A stretch of 64,000 nucleotides of DNA from Bacillota bacterium (GCA_023407575.1 JAEYLX010000049.1:124001-188000); one strand, 5' to 3'. Positions 1-8,946 are shown, counted from the stretch's first letter. A program made the numbers and translations. Notes: generated from the letters alone by a model not told the origin.

Positions 1-407
1 GCATTCACACTGGTATAAGGTCCAAAGTACTTTGCTTTATCTTTTTTTTGCTCCCTGGTAATTGCAACCTTTGGAAATGCCTCATTTAACGTAACACGTA
101 TGTAGGGATAGGTTTTATCATCCTTTAACATCGTATTATATTTCGGCATATGCTCTTTAATTAAATTACATTCCAGAACAAGCGCCTCTAGCTCTGAATC
201 TGTAATAATATATTCAAAATGGTCGATATTCTCCACCATTTGCCTAATCTTTTCGGTATGGTTACGACTATTTTGAAAATATTGTCTTACTCTATTCTTT
301 AAAATAATCGCCTTACCCACATAGATGATGTTATCGTCTATGTTTCGCATTATATAAACACCGGGCTTCGCCGGTAGTTTTTTCAATTCTTCTTCTATAT
401 CAAACAT
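1..407 (-). CDS. uvrC: UvrABC excinuclease subunit C, N-terminal part (cut by window edge)
   Basis: Only the first ~135 residues are in the window; the gene runs off the left edge. UvrC makes the dual incisions around bulky DNA lesions after UvrA/UvrB loading. The visible part is the GIY-YIG nuclease domain: LPAKPGVYIMRN followed by IIYVGKAIILKNRVRQYF, then the typical MVENIDHFEYIITDSELEAL and KDDKTYPYI stretches. Two in-frame ATGs lie 6 bases apart. The AGGAG abuts the upstream one at 413, so the ATG at 407, with 6 bases of spacing, is preferred. The reading frame is intact as far as it can be seen. Confidence 0.95.
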   Translation of the reverse strand, partial: MFDIEEELKKLPAKPGVYIMRNIDDNIIYVGKAIILKNRVRQYFQNSRNHTEKIRQMVENIDHFEYIITDSELEALVLECNLIKEHMPKYNTMLKDDKTYPYIRVTLNEAFPKVAITREQKKDKAKYFGPYTSVN

Positions 408-616
408 AGCCATCTCCTAAAGTTAGCTTATTGGTCTTTCCGTTTCCTGTTGTACTGAATCTGTAACTTTTGTGTCATAGCGATTATAACATAGAAAAAA
501 TTATTTTACTAGCAACACGTTGGGCATATGTATTATATAACATATATTTAAAATACACTATTTCCCGTAAATGAACGACTAAATAGTGCAAAATCCTTTT
601 TAATTTATTTACTAAT

Positions 617-644
617 TTTACAACAGTTATGGTATTATTATACT
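617..644 (+). promoter_or_regulatory. Sigma-A-type promoter for the PHP-domain gene
   Basis: TTTACA (617-622), a 16-base spacer and TATACT (639-644) lie about 45 bases upstream of the ATG at 690. This is a good match to a vegetative promoter. It is inferred from sequence only. Confidence 0.55.
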
Positions 645-689
645 TTAAATTCCTTACATCAAGCACAAAAAAGAAGGAGGTACTGACAG

Positions 690-1529
690 ATGTTAGAAAA
701 GACCGCTGATCTCCATACTCATTCCTATTATTCGGATGGAACAATGTCACCGGAAGAAATCTTGAAAGAAGCTCTGCAAAACAACGTAGGCTTAATTGCA
801 CTTACCGATCATGATATGCTAGAAGGTTCCAGAGAGCTTAGAAGTTTATGTCAGGCTGCAGATATTAATTTTCTGACCGGAGTTGAACTGAACTCCTTAT
901 ATGAAGGCTTAAATTATCATATCCTAGGTTATGGTGTGGATATTGACAACCCAGACTTCCAAGCGTTTGTTAATAAGAATCGATCCCTGCTGTTTCAAGT
1001 TAATTCCTTATTAATAGAGAAAATGGAACAGGATTATCCTTCCATCAGTATTGCGGAATATAATAACTATCAATATGATAGAACAAAAGGAGGCTGGAAA
1101 GCCTTACATTACCTTATGGAAAAAGGCTTCACAAACACCCCTCGGGAAGGATTTGCCTTATACACCAAATACAACTGTTATTATGACTGTGTGGATTTTC
1201 CCTCTATTCAAACAGTATGTGATATGATCCATATGGCTGGTGGCAAATCTATCCTCGCTCATCCAGGTGTGTCCATCAAAGCAAGTAATCACGCAGAATT
1301 TAAGCAAAAAATAAACCAACTCCTTACTCACGATTTAGATGGCATTGAATGCTATTATGTTACTCATACCAAGGAGATTACGAATCACTGCCTAAGCCTA
1401 TGTAATCAGCGTGGGCTTATGATAACCAGTGGATCAGATTGCCACGGGACTTTTGGTACTGCCAGCATTGGTGATGTAAATATTCCTATTAGAAATATAA
1501 ATCTCGGCAGTTTACTGGAGTTAGGTTAA
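690..1529 (+). CDS. PHP-domain metal-dependent phosphoesterase
   Basis: A 279-residue PHP-fold protein of the TrpH/YciV type. Members hydrolyse phosphodiester or phosphomonoester bonds in small nucleotides or short RNA. Metal ligands are visible: the opening DLHTHSYYSDG (His9, His11), ALTDHD (Asp40, His41), Glu66 in GVELN, His77, SILAHPG, and the closing SGSDCHG. Length suits the single-domain family. GAAGGAGG precedes the ATG with normal spacing. It stands alone on the plus strand and converges on the next gene, overlapping its 3' end by 9 bases. The exact substrate cannot be read from sequence; a 3',5'-bisnucleotide phosphatase or 5'-3' oligoribonuclease is the best family-based guess. Confidence 0.85.
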   Translation: MLEKTADLHTHSYYSDGTMSPEEILKEALQNNVGLIALTDHDMLEGSRELRSLCQAADINFLTGVELNSLYEGLNYHILGYGVDIDNPDFQAFVNKNRSLLFQVNSLLIEKMEQDYPSISIAEYNNYQYDRTKGGWKALHYLMEKGFTNTPREGFALYTKYNCYYDCVDFPSIQTVCDMIHMAGGKSILAHPGVSIKASNHAEFKQKINQLLTHDLDGIECYYVTHTKEITNHCLSLCNQRGLMITSGSDCHGTFGTASIGDVNIPIRNINLGSLLELG

Positions 1530-2540
1530 TTCTCCGTCAGTAAAAGTTAGCCCCATCAACTCATTTTGGGCTACCTCATCTATGCTGATAATGTTGGAGA
1601 TTTCCAATATTCCCTTTTTTAAGTCAATCGTTAGTAAGCGTTTTGCTACTTCTGCTGCAATTAACCCGGTAAATCTTCCTTCCCCATGCCCCGAGGCAAC
1701 TAATACCTTTTCACCTGACTTAACAGAAACAATAAAAACATCAGTTCCAAATTTAGGATTTCTTAAAAATGTTTCAGCAATTTGATAAACTTTTTTTAAT
1801 TTCAATAGACTTAACAAACCTATTTTTTTAGCAATATAAATTAGAGTAGTTATACTTGATTGGTCAAAACCCAGATATGTTGTAAATTTCTTATTTAAAT
1901 ATTTTTGATTTAGCATGTGTTGATCAACAAAATTAAAATTATATGTTTGTAATTTCTTTTGTTCAGACTTAACTGTGCTTTTCAGTTTAAATGGACTTAT
2001 TTCCCCAAGGGTTTTATGACTGTAGCTCTTCAAAAAATTATCCAGTGTCCACTTGATAGCTGCATCCCCATGCCTTTCTCCCAACCCTAAAACAAGTCGA
2101 AGCTCTATTGTCTCTACAGACGGATACCTACTTACAAATCTTTCAGCTAAAAGATTTGTAAGCCCTGGGGCTAGTCCAACACCTAGCAAAATTCTACTTG
2201 TTCCTTTAAGCTGTAATTGCTTAATTTTTTCTATATATTCGGAATTTGCAGTTATATCCATGTAATCAATTGTATGCTGATCACAAAATTCAACCAGTCT
2301 GGTGCTTTCTTGATCTACACAAACGATTACGCAACTAACATTTCGCAATTTTGCAAAATCGATATTGTCAATATCTATCTCATAAACTTCAGCCTGTATT
2401 TTTTCTTTATCCAAAAAGCCTTTTATTTTTTTCTCTTCCCGCCCAACCAAAACTAAGTTGTAGCTCTTCAACGCTCTGGTAATGTATTGTCCTACTTTAC
2501 CATGTCCTCCTATGATCATAATCTTATCTTTCCTATTCAT
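1521..2540 (-). CDS. Saccharopine dehydrogenase-like NAD(P)-binding oxidoreductase
   Basis: A 339-residue protein opening with a Rossmann nucleotide-binding motif, IMIIGGHGKVGQYI, then LVLVGREEKKI. This is the N-terminal layout of the saccharopine dehydrogenase NADP-binding family. The middle (GVGLAPGLTNLLAERFV) and the late segment GEGRFTGLIAAEVAKRLL also fit that family. A cytosolic NAD(P)-dependent reductase or dehydrogenase is expected; the substrate is unknown. The start has AGGAGGG six bases upstream. It lies 87 bases downstream of the methyltransferase-MarR gene on the same strand, so the two may be co-transcribed and act on the same metabolite (inference). It is not placed near lysine biosynthesis genes, so a lysine-pathway role is unlikely. 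Confidence 0.75.
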   Translation of the reverse strand: MNRKDKIMIIGGHGKVGQYITRALKSYNLVLVGREEKKIKGFLDKEKIQAEVYEIDIDNIDFAKLRNVSCVIVCVDQESTRLVEFCDQHTIDYMDITANSEYIEKIKQLQLKGTSRILLGVGLAPGLTNLLAERFVSRYPSVETIELRLVLGLGERHGDAAIKWTLDNFLKSYSHKTLGEISPFKLKSTVKSEQKKLQTYNFNFVDQHMLNQKYLNKKFTTYLGFDQSSITTLIYIAKKIGLLSLLKLKKVYQIAETFLRNPKFGTDVFIVSVKSGEKVLVASGHGEGRFTGLIAAEVAKRLLTIDLKKGILEISNIISIDEVAQNELMGLTFTDGELT

Positions 2541-2627
2541 TGTACCCTCCTATGATCTTTTACAGTTAATTATGATTAAAACCGTAATATTCCGTGAGCA
2601 GCCGACCAGTAATTCAGATCAAATGCC

Positions 2628-4064
2628 TTATGCATGATTTTTAATCAGTCCAATGGCATGCTCTAAAAACCCTTTAATTGAGCTCAATTTGTCGTCAGGC
2701 ATATCTCTTAGAAAATCAAAAAGGGAGGTATCGTATTCATCATGATATTTCTCATGTAAGTGATAGGCCTTTTTCCCCTTCTCTGTCAGGTAAAGCAAGA
2801 AGCGCTTTTTATCCTCGGGGTCATCTGCTTTTATAATTAACTCGCGATCACTTAGTTTTTGCAGAGTTTTGTGAACCACAGGTCTAGTTATTCCAAATTT
2901 TCTGGCAAGTTCTGCACTGTGAATTCCGGGGTAATCGCCAATCATTTTAATTATGTGTATTTCACCCCTGTAAAAGGTCATGCTCTCACTGCCCAAATTA
3001 AGGATATTTGTTTTACTATTTGCAATTACCTCCGTCATCTCAATAAAAGAGCGGATCACATCACCAGAGCTTACAGCAAAATCCGTAGCTCCTTTTCGGT
3101 AAACGGACCCTTCAAACATAGCATCTTTTAACCTGTCTGCTATAATTAGCCCCGAGCTCTGTAGCGCTTCTTCAATCTCTTGATTAGTTGGCGGAAGCGG
3201 AGCACCGTTTAGAAGACCGGATAACCAGTTCAACATATTAGCTGGAGCATTATTTTCCTCAACTTTATACTGCCCAGTTATAAGAAGTAATCCTTCCTCC
3301 TTTAATGCTGTATATATTTTTTTCATAAATGCAGAAAGGCCACCTTCTACAAAGTTTAAAATACCAGAAGCAATGATGAAATCATAAGGGCCTCCAAAAG
3401 CATCAGAATTAAAATTACCGGATATTACTTTCACATTTTTTTGTGCATGATATTGATTTACAATTTCCTGGGTGGTCACAGCCACATCGGGTGTTTCCAA
3501 AATCGTAGCTTTGCTGTTTGGAAAATGTTTCACAAACTCGATATCTAAAATACCCGTGCCCCCACCCAAATCCAAAATATGCAAAGCTTGGTTGCAATCA
3601 GGATACAGCTTATTCATTTCCTCAATAAAAGCCTGTACTCTTCCGGCGTACATTTCTGGAATTACTGCCTGTGCAAGTTCAGAAAAATTATATGCTGGTT
3701 CACTAACTGCAGGTGCAGTCTTTACTTTTTGCTCCAGCTGCGCAAGAGATGTCATTTTTTCACGAAATAGAAGTGTATCTCCTAAAAAGACTCTGCTATT
3801 ACGGGATAAAAAGTCTTTTGTTTCTGATGTATTGATATAATAATCACCCTGTTTATCTACTAATCCGCAGGATACCAATGTCAAAAGCAATAATTCAATT
3901 TGCTTTTTGTTACATTTCATTTCATCTGCAATCGACTCTACAGTCTTTGGAATGTCAAGATAAGAAAAAATATTCAGGCGAATTGCTGCAAAAAGCAACT
4001 GTGCCTCCTGGTAGTTATGCATAATATCATAATAGCGACCTGGACTGTTTTCCATATTGTACAT
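2628..4064 (-). CDS. SAM-dependent O-methyltransferase fused to a C-terminal MarR-type DNA-binding domain
   Basis: 478 residues with three parts. Residues ~15-100 form a winged-helix dimerisation domain like that of plant-type O-methyltransferases. Residues ~135-330 are a class I methyltransferase with motif I LDLGGGTG (164-171) and a later IIASGILNF stretch. Residues ~342-478 are a MarR-like winged helix: HSAELARKFGITRPVVHKTL, a wing with DDPEDKKRFLLYLTEKG, then a C-terminal helix pair. The MarR part reads through with no frameshift, so this is a real fusion. A protein with both parts could sense its own substrate or product and control transcription (inference). An inverted repeat overlaps the likely -35 box of its own promoter at 4134-4160. 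The oxidoreductase downstream may share the transcript. The methyl acceptor is unknown. Confidence 0.85.
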   Translation of the reverse strand: MYNMENSPGRYYDIMHNYQEAQLLFAAIRLNIFSYLDIPKTVESIADEMKCNKKQIELLLLTLVSCGLVDKQGDYYINTSETKDFLSRNSRVFLGDTLLFREKMTSLAQLEQKVKTAPAVSEPAYNFSELAQAVIPEMYAGRVQAFIEEMNKLYPDCNQALHILDLGGGTGILDIEFVKHFPNSKATILETPDVAVTTQEIVNQYHAQKNVKVISGNFNSDAFGGPYDFIIASGILNFVEGGLSAFMKKIYTALKEEGLLLITGQYKVEENNAPANMLNWLSGLLNGAPLPPTNQEIEEALQSSGLIIADRLKDAMFEGSVYRKGATDFAVSSGDVIRSFIEMTEVIANSKTNILNLGSESMTFYRGEIHIIKMIGDYPGIHSAELARKFGITRPVVHKTLQKLSDRELIIKADDPEDKKRFLLYLTEKGKKAYHLHEKYHDEYDTSLFDFLRDMPDDKLSSIKGFLEHAIGLIKNHA

Positions 4065-4133
4065 AGATTTAAACGCCTCTCTTTATATAATTTAATTTTA
4101 GTTAGTTTCATTATAATTAATCTAGCATACATT

Positions 4134-4160
4134 ATTATTGTTAGTCAAGATAACATTATT
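4134..4160 (-). promoter_or_regulatory. Inverted repeat overlapping the promoter of the methyltransferase-MarR gene
   Basis: GTTA-N7-TAAC (4140-4154) is the core of a longer imperfect palindrome (8 of 10 positions match per arm, 4134-4160). On the minus strand the spacer contains TTGACT (4148-4143), a good -35. TAGATT (4124-4119) sits 18 bases on as a -10. The size and symmetry suit a MarR-type dimer, so autorepression by the fused protein is the simplest reading. This is inference. Confidence 0.45.
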
Positions 4161-4321
4161 TATTTTAGGATTGAGGCTACATATTATTCCTATATTTCGT
4201 AAGCGCTAAATATAACAGTACCTACAAATAAGAAAAGAGATCAGCTACGATTATTAGCCAATCTCTATCCTTCATTTTCCGCATTCAGACTTTATTGATT
4301 TGGACCAGGGTATCTCACTGC

Positions 4322-4903
4322 TTACCAAAATCCCATAGCTGCTTTCACTTCTTCCATTTTATCCCTTGTAGTCAGCATTTCTAATAAAACAAAGGCAACT
4401 TTGGAAGCTGTTTCAGGGCAGTAAGAGGTTATAATATTTCTATCCACTACCACTGGCTGATTTACAACTTCAACCCCGAATTCTCTTAATTGATTTTGCC
4501 GTCTTCCATTGTTTAAATGATAGGTGGTTGCTTTACGACCTTTTAATACTCCACTTTTACCAATCGGTAAAGCAGCAACACAGATGCTCGCTATTATCTT
4601 TCCTTTTGCATCAAACTCTCTGATTAAATTTAAAAACTCTTCTCTGTACGCTTCCTCATAAAAACCATACTCCTCAAATCCTCCGGGAATTGCCAAAGCA
4701 TCATAATCATCCACATTAATTTCCTCAATAAGAGTGTCCACCAAAACTGGAATGTTAAAGGTACTAACTACCTCCCGTTGAAAACCACAGGTTATCACCT
4801 GGGTATCACAAAAAAAATCACTCCTTGCCCATCCTAATACGTCAACAAACACACTAAATTCCATTGTTTCAAACCCTTTTGCTAAGAATAATAACGTTTT
4901 CAT
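4322..4903 (-). CDS. DJ-1/PfpI family protein
   Basis: 193 residues with the flavodoxin-like DJ-1/ThiJ fold. The usual active-site features are present: Glu15 in KGFETMEFSV, the ALAIPGGFEEYGFY loop, and the nucleophile-elbow cysteine Cys108 in IIASICVAALPIG. The C-terminal half (GRKATTYHLNNG, VVVDRNIITSYCPETA) follows the same family. Such proteins act as glyoxalase III or deglycase, or as stress chaperones; some older annotations call them thiazole-biosynthesis proteins. Length is standard. A GGGGAAAA ribosome site precedes the ATG. It is monocistronic, with a gap of 257 bases to the upstream gene. Confidence 0.85.
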   Translation of the reverse strand: MKTLLFLAKGFETMEFSVFVDVLGWARSDFFCDTQVITCGFQREVVSTFNIPVLVDTLIEEINVDDYDALAIPGGFEEYGFYEEAYREEFLNLIREFDAKGKIIASICVAALPIGKSGVLKGRKATTYHLNNGRRQNQLREFGVEVVNQPVVVDRNIITSYCPETASKVAFVLLEMLTTRDKMEEVKAAMGFW

Positions 4904-4990
4904 GATTATTTTCCCCTTTCCTATTTATCCTTGCTGAATAATATTTGATTCAAGGTATTAACTATAAAGTTACTTTTATTAATATAAAAA

Positions 4991-5007
4991 GGACGGTATT
5001 GCCGTCC
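4991..5007 (-). terminator. Intrinsic terminator after the 5022-6167 methyltransferase gene
   Basis: GGACGG/CCGTCC hairpin (4991-4996 with 5002-5007), followed on the minus strand by a run of T (read as AAAAA at 4986-4990). It is nearly identical to the ftsH terminator at 6298-6316. Confidence 0.75.
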
Positions 5008-5021
5008 CTTTTATGCTTTAC

Positions 5022-6167
5022 CTAAAATGTATAATGTTCAAACCCCTTATCTTTTAGATTTCTCTCAATGATAAAATACAATCTCGCAGCTACGCTAATA
5101 ACTATGCCTATATCATTCTTTATGGAAACTAGCTCACTTAAGTGATACACTGGTTTTTCATGAAAAATATGATTTATTATAGGCTGGTCATCACTAATAA
5201 TAAATCCTTCAATTGAAACATTAAGCTTATTTAATATATTGATAACATTGTCCACCAAATTTCCCATTCCATAAATATATATTTTTTTGTTCTTCGCCAG
5301 CTCTAAAATATTCAGATCATAACTATTTGATTCCTTATATTCAACATGCTTTTCCATTTGCATATCCAATAACTTATTACTATTAAAGGTAACCTTACCT
5401 TTCTTTAGTTTAGCAATAAATTCAATACTATTTGGTTCTTTATAGATGTCTTCAATATATAAATCTACCAATTTTAGAGCATTAAGTTGATAAACTAGTA
5501 TTTTAAAGGAGGCAGGTGTAAGAATCCAAGAATGACAATCTGTATACTCTTTTTCTTTATAATTTTCGATTATATTTCTTAGGTTTGTGATATCATGCTC
5601 ATAAATCATATATTCCTTAAGTAAGTGTGCACTATTAGGTAAATATGATCCACCTTGGTCTAAAGAAACTATATTTAAATTATGATCAACATACGTTCCC
5701 ATTGAGTGATTGAAATGTTCTCTGTATACATGGTTATCAATAACAGTTCTAATTGATGTTATTTCTCTAAAATAATCAAAAGTATATCTCTTATCTGGTA
5801 TTGCTAAACTTATTGTTCCGTCTTGTTTTAATATTTTTGAACATTCCGATAAGAATTCCACTATGTCCACACAATGTTCTATTACGTGTGAAGCAATAAT
5901 GTAATCATAATATTCTGTTTTACCGATTAATTGTGAATATGGTTGTCCACTCCATACATAATCAACTTCTTCAATATTATGTATTAAGTCCGCTACGTTA
6001 GGGTCGTTTTTATATTTATTAATTAATCCTTCTTTATCTAAATGATCAATGATTTCAATATTGTATCCTTTGCTTTTTGGACAAATTGGAGAAAAAGATG
6101 GCCCAATTTCCAAGCCAATTCCATCCACATTAATATTTTGTAATATTAACCCATTTCGTTTACTCAT
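5022..6167 (-). CDS. Class I SAM methyltransferase with C-terminal Rossmann-like domain
   Basis: 381 residues. The N-terminal half is a methyltransferase: IGLEIGPSFSP as motif I, the DYIIASHVIEHC acidic loop, and LKQDGTISLAIPDKRYTFD, typical of SAM methyltransferases acting in surface glycan or lipid modification. Residues ~295-380 form a separate Rossmann-like module opening IYIYGMGNLVDN, then VSIEGFIISDDQP and IGIVISVAARLY. The same module type recurs in the island at 17-25 kb. The gene has its own terminator, sits between DJ-1 and ftsH without obvious functional link, and is AT-rich. A role in surface glycan modification is inferred from the shared module; the substrate is unknown. AGGAGAT supports the start. 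Confidence 0.7.
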   Translation of the reverse strand: MSKRNGLILQNINVDGIGLEIGPSFSPICPKSKGYNIEIIDHLDKEGLINKYKNDPNVADLIHNIEEVDYVWSGQPYSQLIGKTEYYDYIIASHVIEHCVDIVEFLSECSKILKQDGTISLAIPDKRYTFDYFREITSIRTVIDNHVYREHFNHSMGTYVDHNLNIVSLDQGGSYLPNSAHLLKEYMIYEHDITNLRNIIENYKEKEYTDCHSWILTPASFKILVYQLNALKLVDLYIEDIYKEPNSIEFIAKLKKGKVTFNSNKLLDMQMEKHVEYKESNSYDLNILELAKNKKIYIYGMGNLVDNVINILNKLNVSIEGFIISDDQPIINHIFHEKPVYHLSELVSIKNDIGIVISVAARLYFIIERNLKDKGFEHYTF

Positions 6168-6297
6168 CTTAATCTCCTCTTACTCATAAGTTTAATAATT
6201 ACCATTCCAATATCCTTATTTCAATATTACAAAGTTTCCTTCTTTTATATCGGCTTGTATATAAAATGACTTAACCTATGATTATGATATGTAAAAA

Positions 6298-6316
6298 GGG
6301 ACGGCATAGCCGTCCC
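6298..6316 (-). terminator. Intrinsic terminator of ftsH
   Basis: GGGACGGC/GCCGTCCC perfect hairpin (6298-6305 with 6309-6316) with a minus-strand T run just after it (AAAAA at 6293-6297). It lies 10 bases past the ftsH stop. Confidence 0.85.
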
Positions 6317-6326
6317 TAACACATTA

Positions 6327-8336
6327 TTACTTGTTATCCTTTATTTCATTTTCCACTGTTTGACTTGGTTCAACATCTGACACTGGTTTTGTTTCTAATT
6401 TTAATTCAATTATGTTATCTGATTTAGCAACTTCTGCAGCACCTGATCTCTCATTAGCTTCCGTTTTTGGTTCCACAGTAATTCCTTTAATCTCATTATA
6501 GATCTTCATGAATTCTTCACCAGTAATCGTTTCCTTACTGATTAAGTAATCTGCAATCTTATCCAAGACCTCACGATTACCTGCCAATAGTTCTTCTGCT
6601 CTTGCATAACAGGATTTTAATATATTCATTACTTCTGTATCAATTTCTGCAGCAGTTTGATCGCCGCAGTTAAGTACTGCTCGACCATCCAGATATCTAT
6701 TTTCTACAGACTCCAGACCCATAAGTCCGAATTTCTCTGACATACCATACTGTGTAACCATTGCACGTGCCAGAGAGGTTGCCTTTTCAATATCATTAGA
6801 AGCACCTGTGGTAATAGAGTCAAATACTAGCTTCTCTGCCGCACGACCACCGTATAAGGTAACGATTCGTGTCAGAATTTCTGCCTGACTCATCAGGTAC
6901 TTTTCTTCTTCTGGTACCTGCATTACATAACCCAAGGAACCCATGGTTCTTGGAACGATTGTAATCTTCTGAACAGGCTCTGCATTCTTCTCAAGGGCAG
7001 TTACCAACGCATGCCCCACCTCATGATAAGCAACAATACGTTTTTCTTCCTTACTAAGAATACGATCCTTCTTTTCTTTACCTGCAATAACTACTTCTAC
7101 AGATTCAAATAAATCATCCTGTGTAACTACGGTTCTTCCCTGTTTAACTGCTAAAATAGCCGCCTCATTAATCATATTTGCAAGATCGGAACCTACTGCT
7201 CCAGAGGTAGCTTTCGCAATTCCCTCTAGGTCTACAGAGTCATGCATTAATACGTTCTTTGCATGAACTTTTAAGATATCCACTCTACCCTTTAAATCAG
7301 GTTTATCTACAATAATACGTCGGTCAAAACGACCTGGACGAAGGAGTGCCTTATCCAACACTTCTGGACGGTTAGTTGCACCAAGAATAACTAATCCTTT
7401 GGAAGAATCAAAACCATCCATATTAGCCAGCAACTGATTTAAGGTTTGCTCACGCTCATCATTACCACCGCCGTAATGAGAATCACGACTCTTACCAATG
7501 GCATCAATTTCGTCGATAAATATAATACATGGTGCAGTCTGCTGTGCCTGCTTAAACAAATCTCGAACCCTAGAAGCACCAACACCTACGAACATTTCTA
7601 CAAAGTCTGAACCAGACAGAGAGAAGAAAGGAACTTTCGCTTCACCAGCAACTGCCTTGGCTAACAAGGTTTTACCTGTTCCGGGAGGTCCTACTAATAG
7701 TGCTCCCTTGGGAAGCTTTGCACCGATACGGGTATATTTTGCTGGATTATGAAGAAAGTCAACAATTTCTGTTAAGGATTCCTTCGCTTCCTCCTGACCG
7801 GCTACATCCTTAAAGGTTACACCCGTCTGCTTTTCTACATATACCTTGGCATTGCTTTTACCAACACCCATCATTCCACCGCTGTTTTTACTAAGCGCTC
7901 GGAACAAGAACCACATAACAACATAAATTGCAATGAATGGCAATACCATCGAAAGGACTGACATTAATACATTCTGTTTTTCAATATCCCTTGAAAAAGC
8001 AATATCTTTTGCCTTAAGCAAATCTACCGTTTTGTCATAATAAAGATATCCGGTAAAGAAGGTAGTTTTTATTGTCTTATCCTCTTGTCCCTTTGGTGTA
8101 ATGATAATCTGGTCTGTTTTAAATAACACATGCTCAATATTACCTTCCTCAATCATATCTAAAAATTCATTATAATTGATTTCACTCATGGTACCTTCTT
8201 TCATTTGCGTCTGCAGCAAGGAAAAAATATACCATATAAATAAGGATGAAACTAATATAATAATAATGCTAAGCCGATTTGGCATTCCGTTCTTCTTGTT
8301 ATTATTATTTTTATTATTGTTGCTATTATTGTCCAT
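6327..8336 (-). CDS. ftsH: ATP-dependent zinc metalloprotease FtsH
   Basis: 669 residues, a membrane-anchored AAA+ protease that degrades misassembled membrane proteins and regulatory proteins. Visible in order: an Asn/Lys-rich N-terminus (3-16), first membrane helix (~22-41), extracytoplasmic segment, second helix (~124-148), Walker A GPPGTGKT (216-223), Walker B IIFIDEID (~271-278), the second region of homology with GATNRPEVLD and RPGRFDR, and the zinc site HEVGH (438-442). Length is typical. AGGAGGAT precedes the ATG. It has its own promoter and terminator and is divergent from pyrG. Confidence 0.97.
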   Translation of the reverse strand: MDNNSNNNKNNNNKKNGMPNRLSIIIILVSSLFIWYIFSLLQTQMKEGTMSEINYNEFLDMIEEGNIEHVLFKTDQIIITPKGQEDKTIKTTFFTGYLYYDKTVDLLKAKDIAFSRDIEKQNVLMSVLSMVLPFIAIYVVMWFLFRALSKNSGGMMGVGKSNAKVYVEKQTGVTFKDVAGQEEAKESLTEIVDFLHNPAKYTRIGAKLPKGALLVGPPGTGKTLLAKAVAGEAKVPFFSLSGSDFVEMFVGVGASRVRDLFKQAQQTAPCIIFIDEIDAIGKSRDSHYGGGNDEREQTLNQLLANMDGFDSSKGLVILGATNRPEVLDKALLRPGRFDRRIIVDKPDLKGRVDILKVHAKNVLMHDSVDLEGIAKATSGAVGSDLANMINEAAILAVKQGRTVVTQDDLFESVEVVIAGKEKKDRILSKEEKRIVAYHEVGHALVTALEKNAEPVQKITIVPRTMGSLGYVMQVPEEEKYLMSQAEILTRIVTLYGGRAAEKLVFDSITTGASNDIEKATSLARAMVTQYGMSEKFGLMGLESVENRYLDGRAVLNCGDQTAAEIDTEVMNILKSCYARAEELLAGNREVLDKIADYLISKETITGEEFMKIYNEIKGITVEPKTEANERSGAAEVAKSDNIIELKLETKPVSDVEPSQTVENEIKDNK

Positions 8337-8442
8337 TAAATCCTCCTATTCATAACTTAACCCTTTACTCTTAAGTAATTTACCTTCTAAAATACCTTCT
8401 ATTTAACGACTTCACTGTATTTTCCAATCACATGTATAACTC

Positions 8443-8471
8443 ATTATACTTATTGTCTTTCCATAAATCAA
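8443..8471 (-). promoter_or_regulatory. Sigma-A-type promoter of ftsH
   Basis: On the minus strand TTGATT (8471-8466), a 17-base spacer and a perfect TATAAT (8448-8443) stand ~107 bases upstream of the ftsH ATG. The rest of 8337-8790 is AT-rich and shows no further gene or clear structure to me. Confidence 0.7.
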
Positions 8472-8790
8472 TAAAATTGTTCTTAAAAAACTATGTCCAA
8501 ATTGTGTCCTACTACTTAGTATTTACCATTATTTAACACAATAGTCTTTTATGATAGATATTTTAATTGGTTCCCATTACTACTTACATCTATAACAAAA
8601 AATCTAAACAAGGATATTATTATATTACTTTCATAATTTCTTAAGAACTAACTAATAATAATCAAAATGACTGGTAGATGTACACGAAAATCAATTTTTA
8701 TCTTTTAAAAGAGCGTCAGTTTGACATTTTCAGACAAGTAGTTTACCTATTAAATAGCACGAAAAACCTAGTATAGATGGTATATCTTAA

Positions 8791-8819
8791 TTGACTTCCT
8801 GTACTAAATATAGTATACT
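8791..8819 (+). promoter_or_regulatory. Sigma-A-type promoter upstream of the pyrG leader
   Basis: TTGACT (8791-8796), exactly 17 bases, and TATACT (8814-8819). The predicted start of transcription is near 8826, about 180 bases before pyrG, which leaves room for the leader RNA. Confidence 0.75.
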
Positions 8820-8825
8820 GTATCA

Positions 8826-8946
8826 TAAATTATACATCATACCTGCAAAGGAACCGATTAGTGGTAAGGCCCACTCTTCGGAAAACCAGATAACATATGC
8901 AATTATGCCTTAAGCCTTTCATGCGACAGGGTTAATGGCATTTTTT
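8826..8946 (+). ncRNA. Structured pyrG leader or small RNA with intrinsic terminator
   Basis: The ~120-nt transcript predicted from the promoter at 8791 contains two hairpins. The first pairs CCGA (8854-8857) plus AGTGG (8860-8864) with CCACT (8871-8875) plus TCGG (8878-8881), separated by a symmetric internal loop. The second (8905-8941) pairs ATGCC-TTAA-CCT with AGG-TTAA-GGCAT and is followed by TTTTTT, a classic terminator. It ends about 60 bases before the pyrG ATG, with no second clear promoter in between. An attenuator controlling pyrG, or an independent small RNA, both fit. The start is not GGG-rich, so the CTP-sensing reiterative-initiation mechanism known for pyrG in Bacillus is not evident. 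I do not recognise the RNA family. Confidence 0.6.

Noticed and set aside
484..801. Open frame on the minus strand across the PHP promoter
   Set aside because: No ribosome site and low-complexity translation; it overlaps the start of a well-supported gene on the other strand.
8826..8946. Known CTP-sensing pyrG attenuator (GGG-start stuttering)
   Set aside because: The predicted transcript start is A/T-rich, without the initial G run needed for that mechanism.
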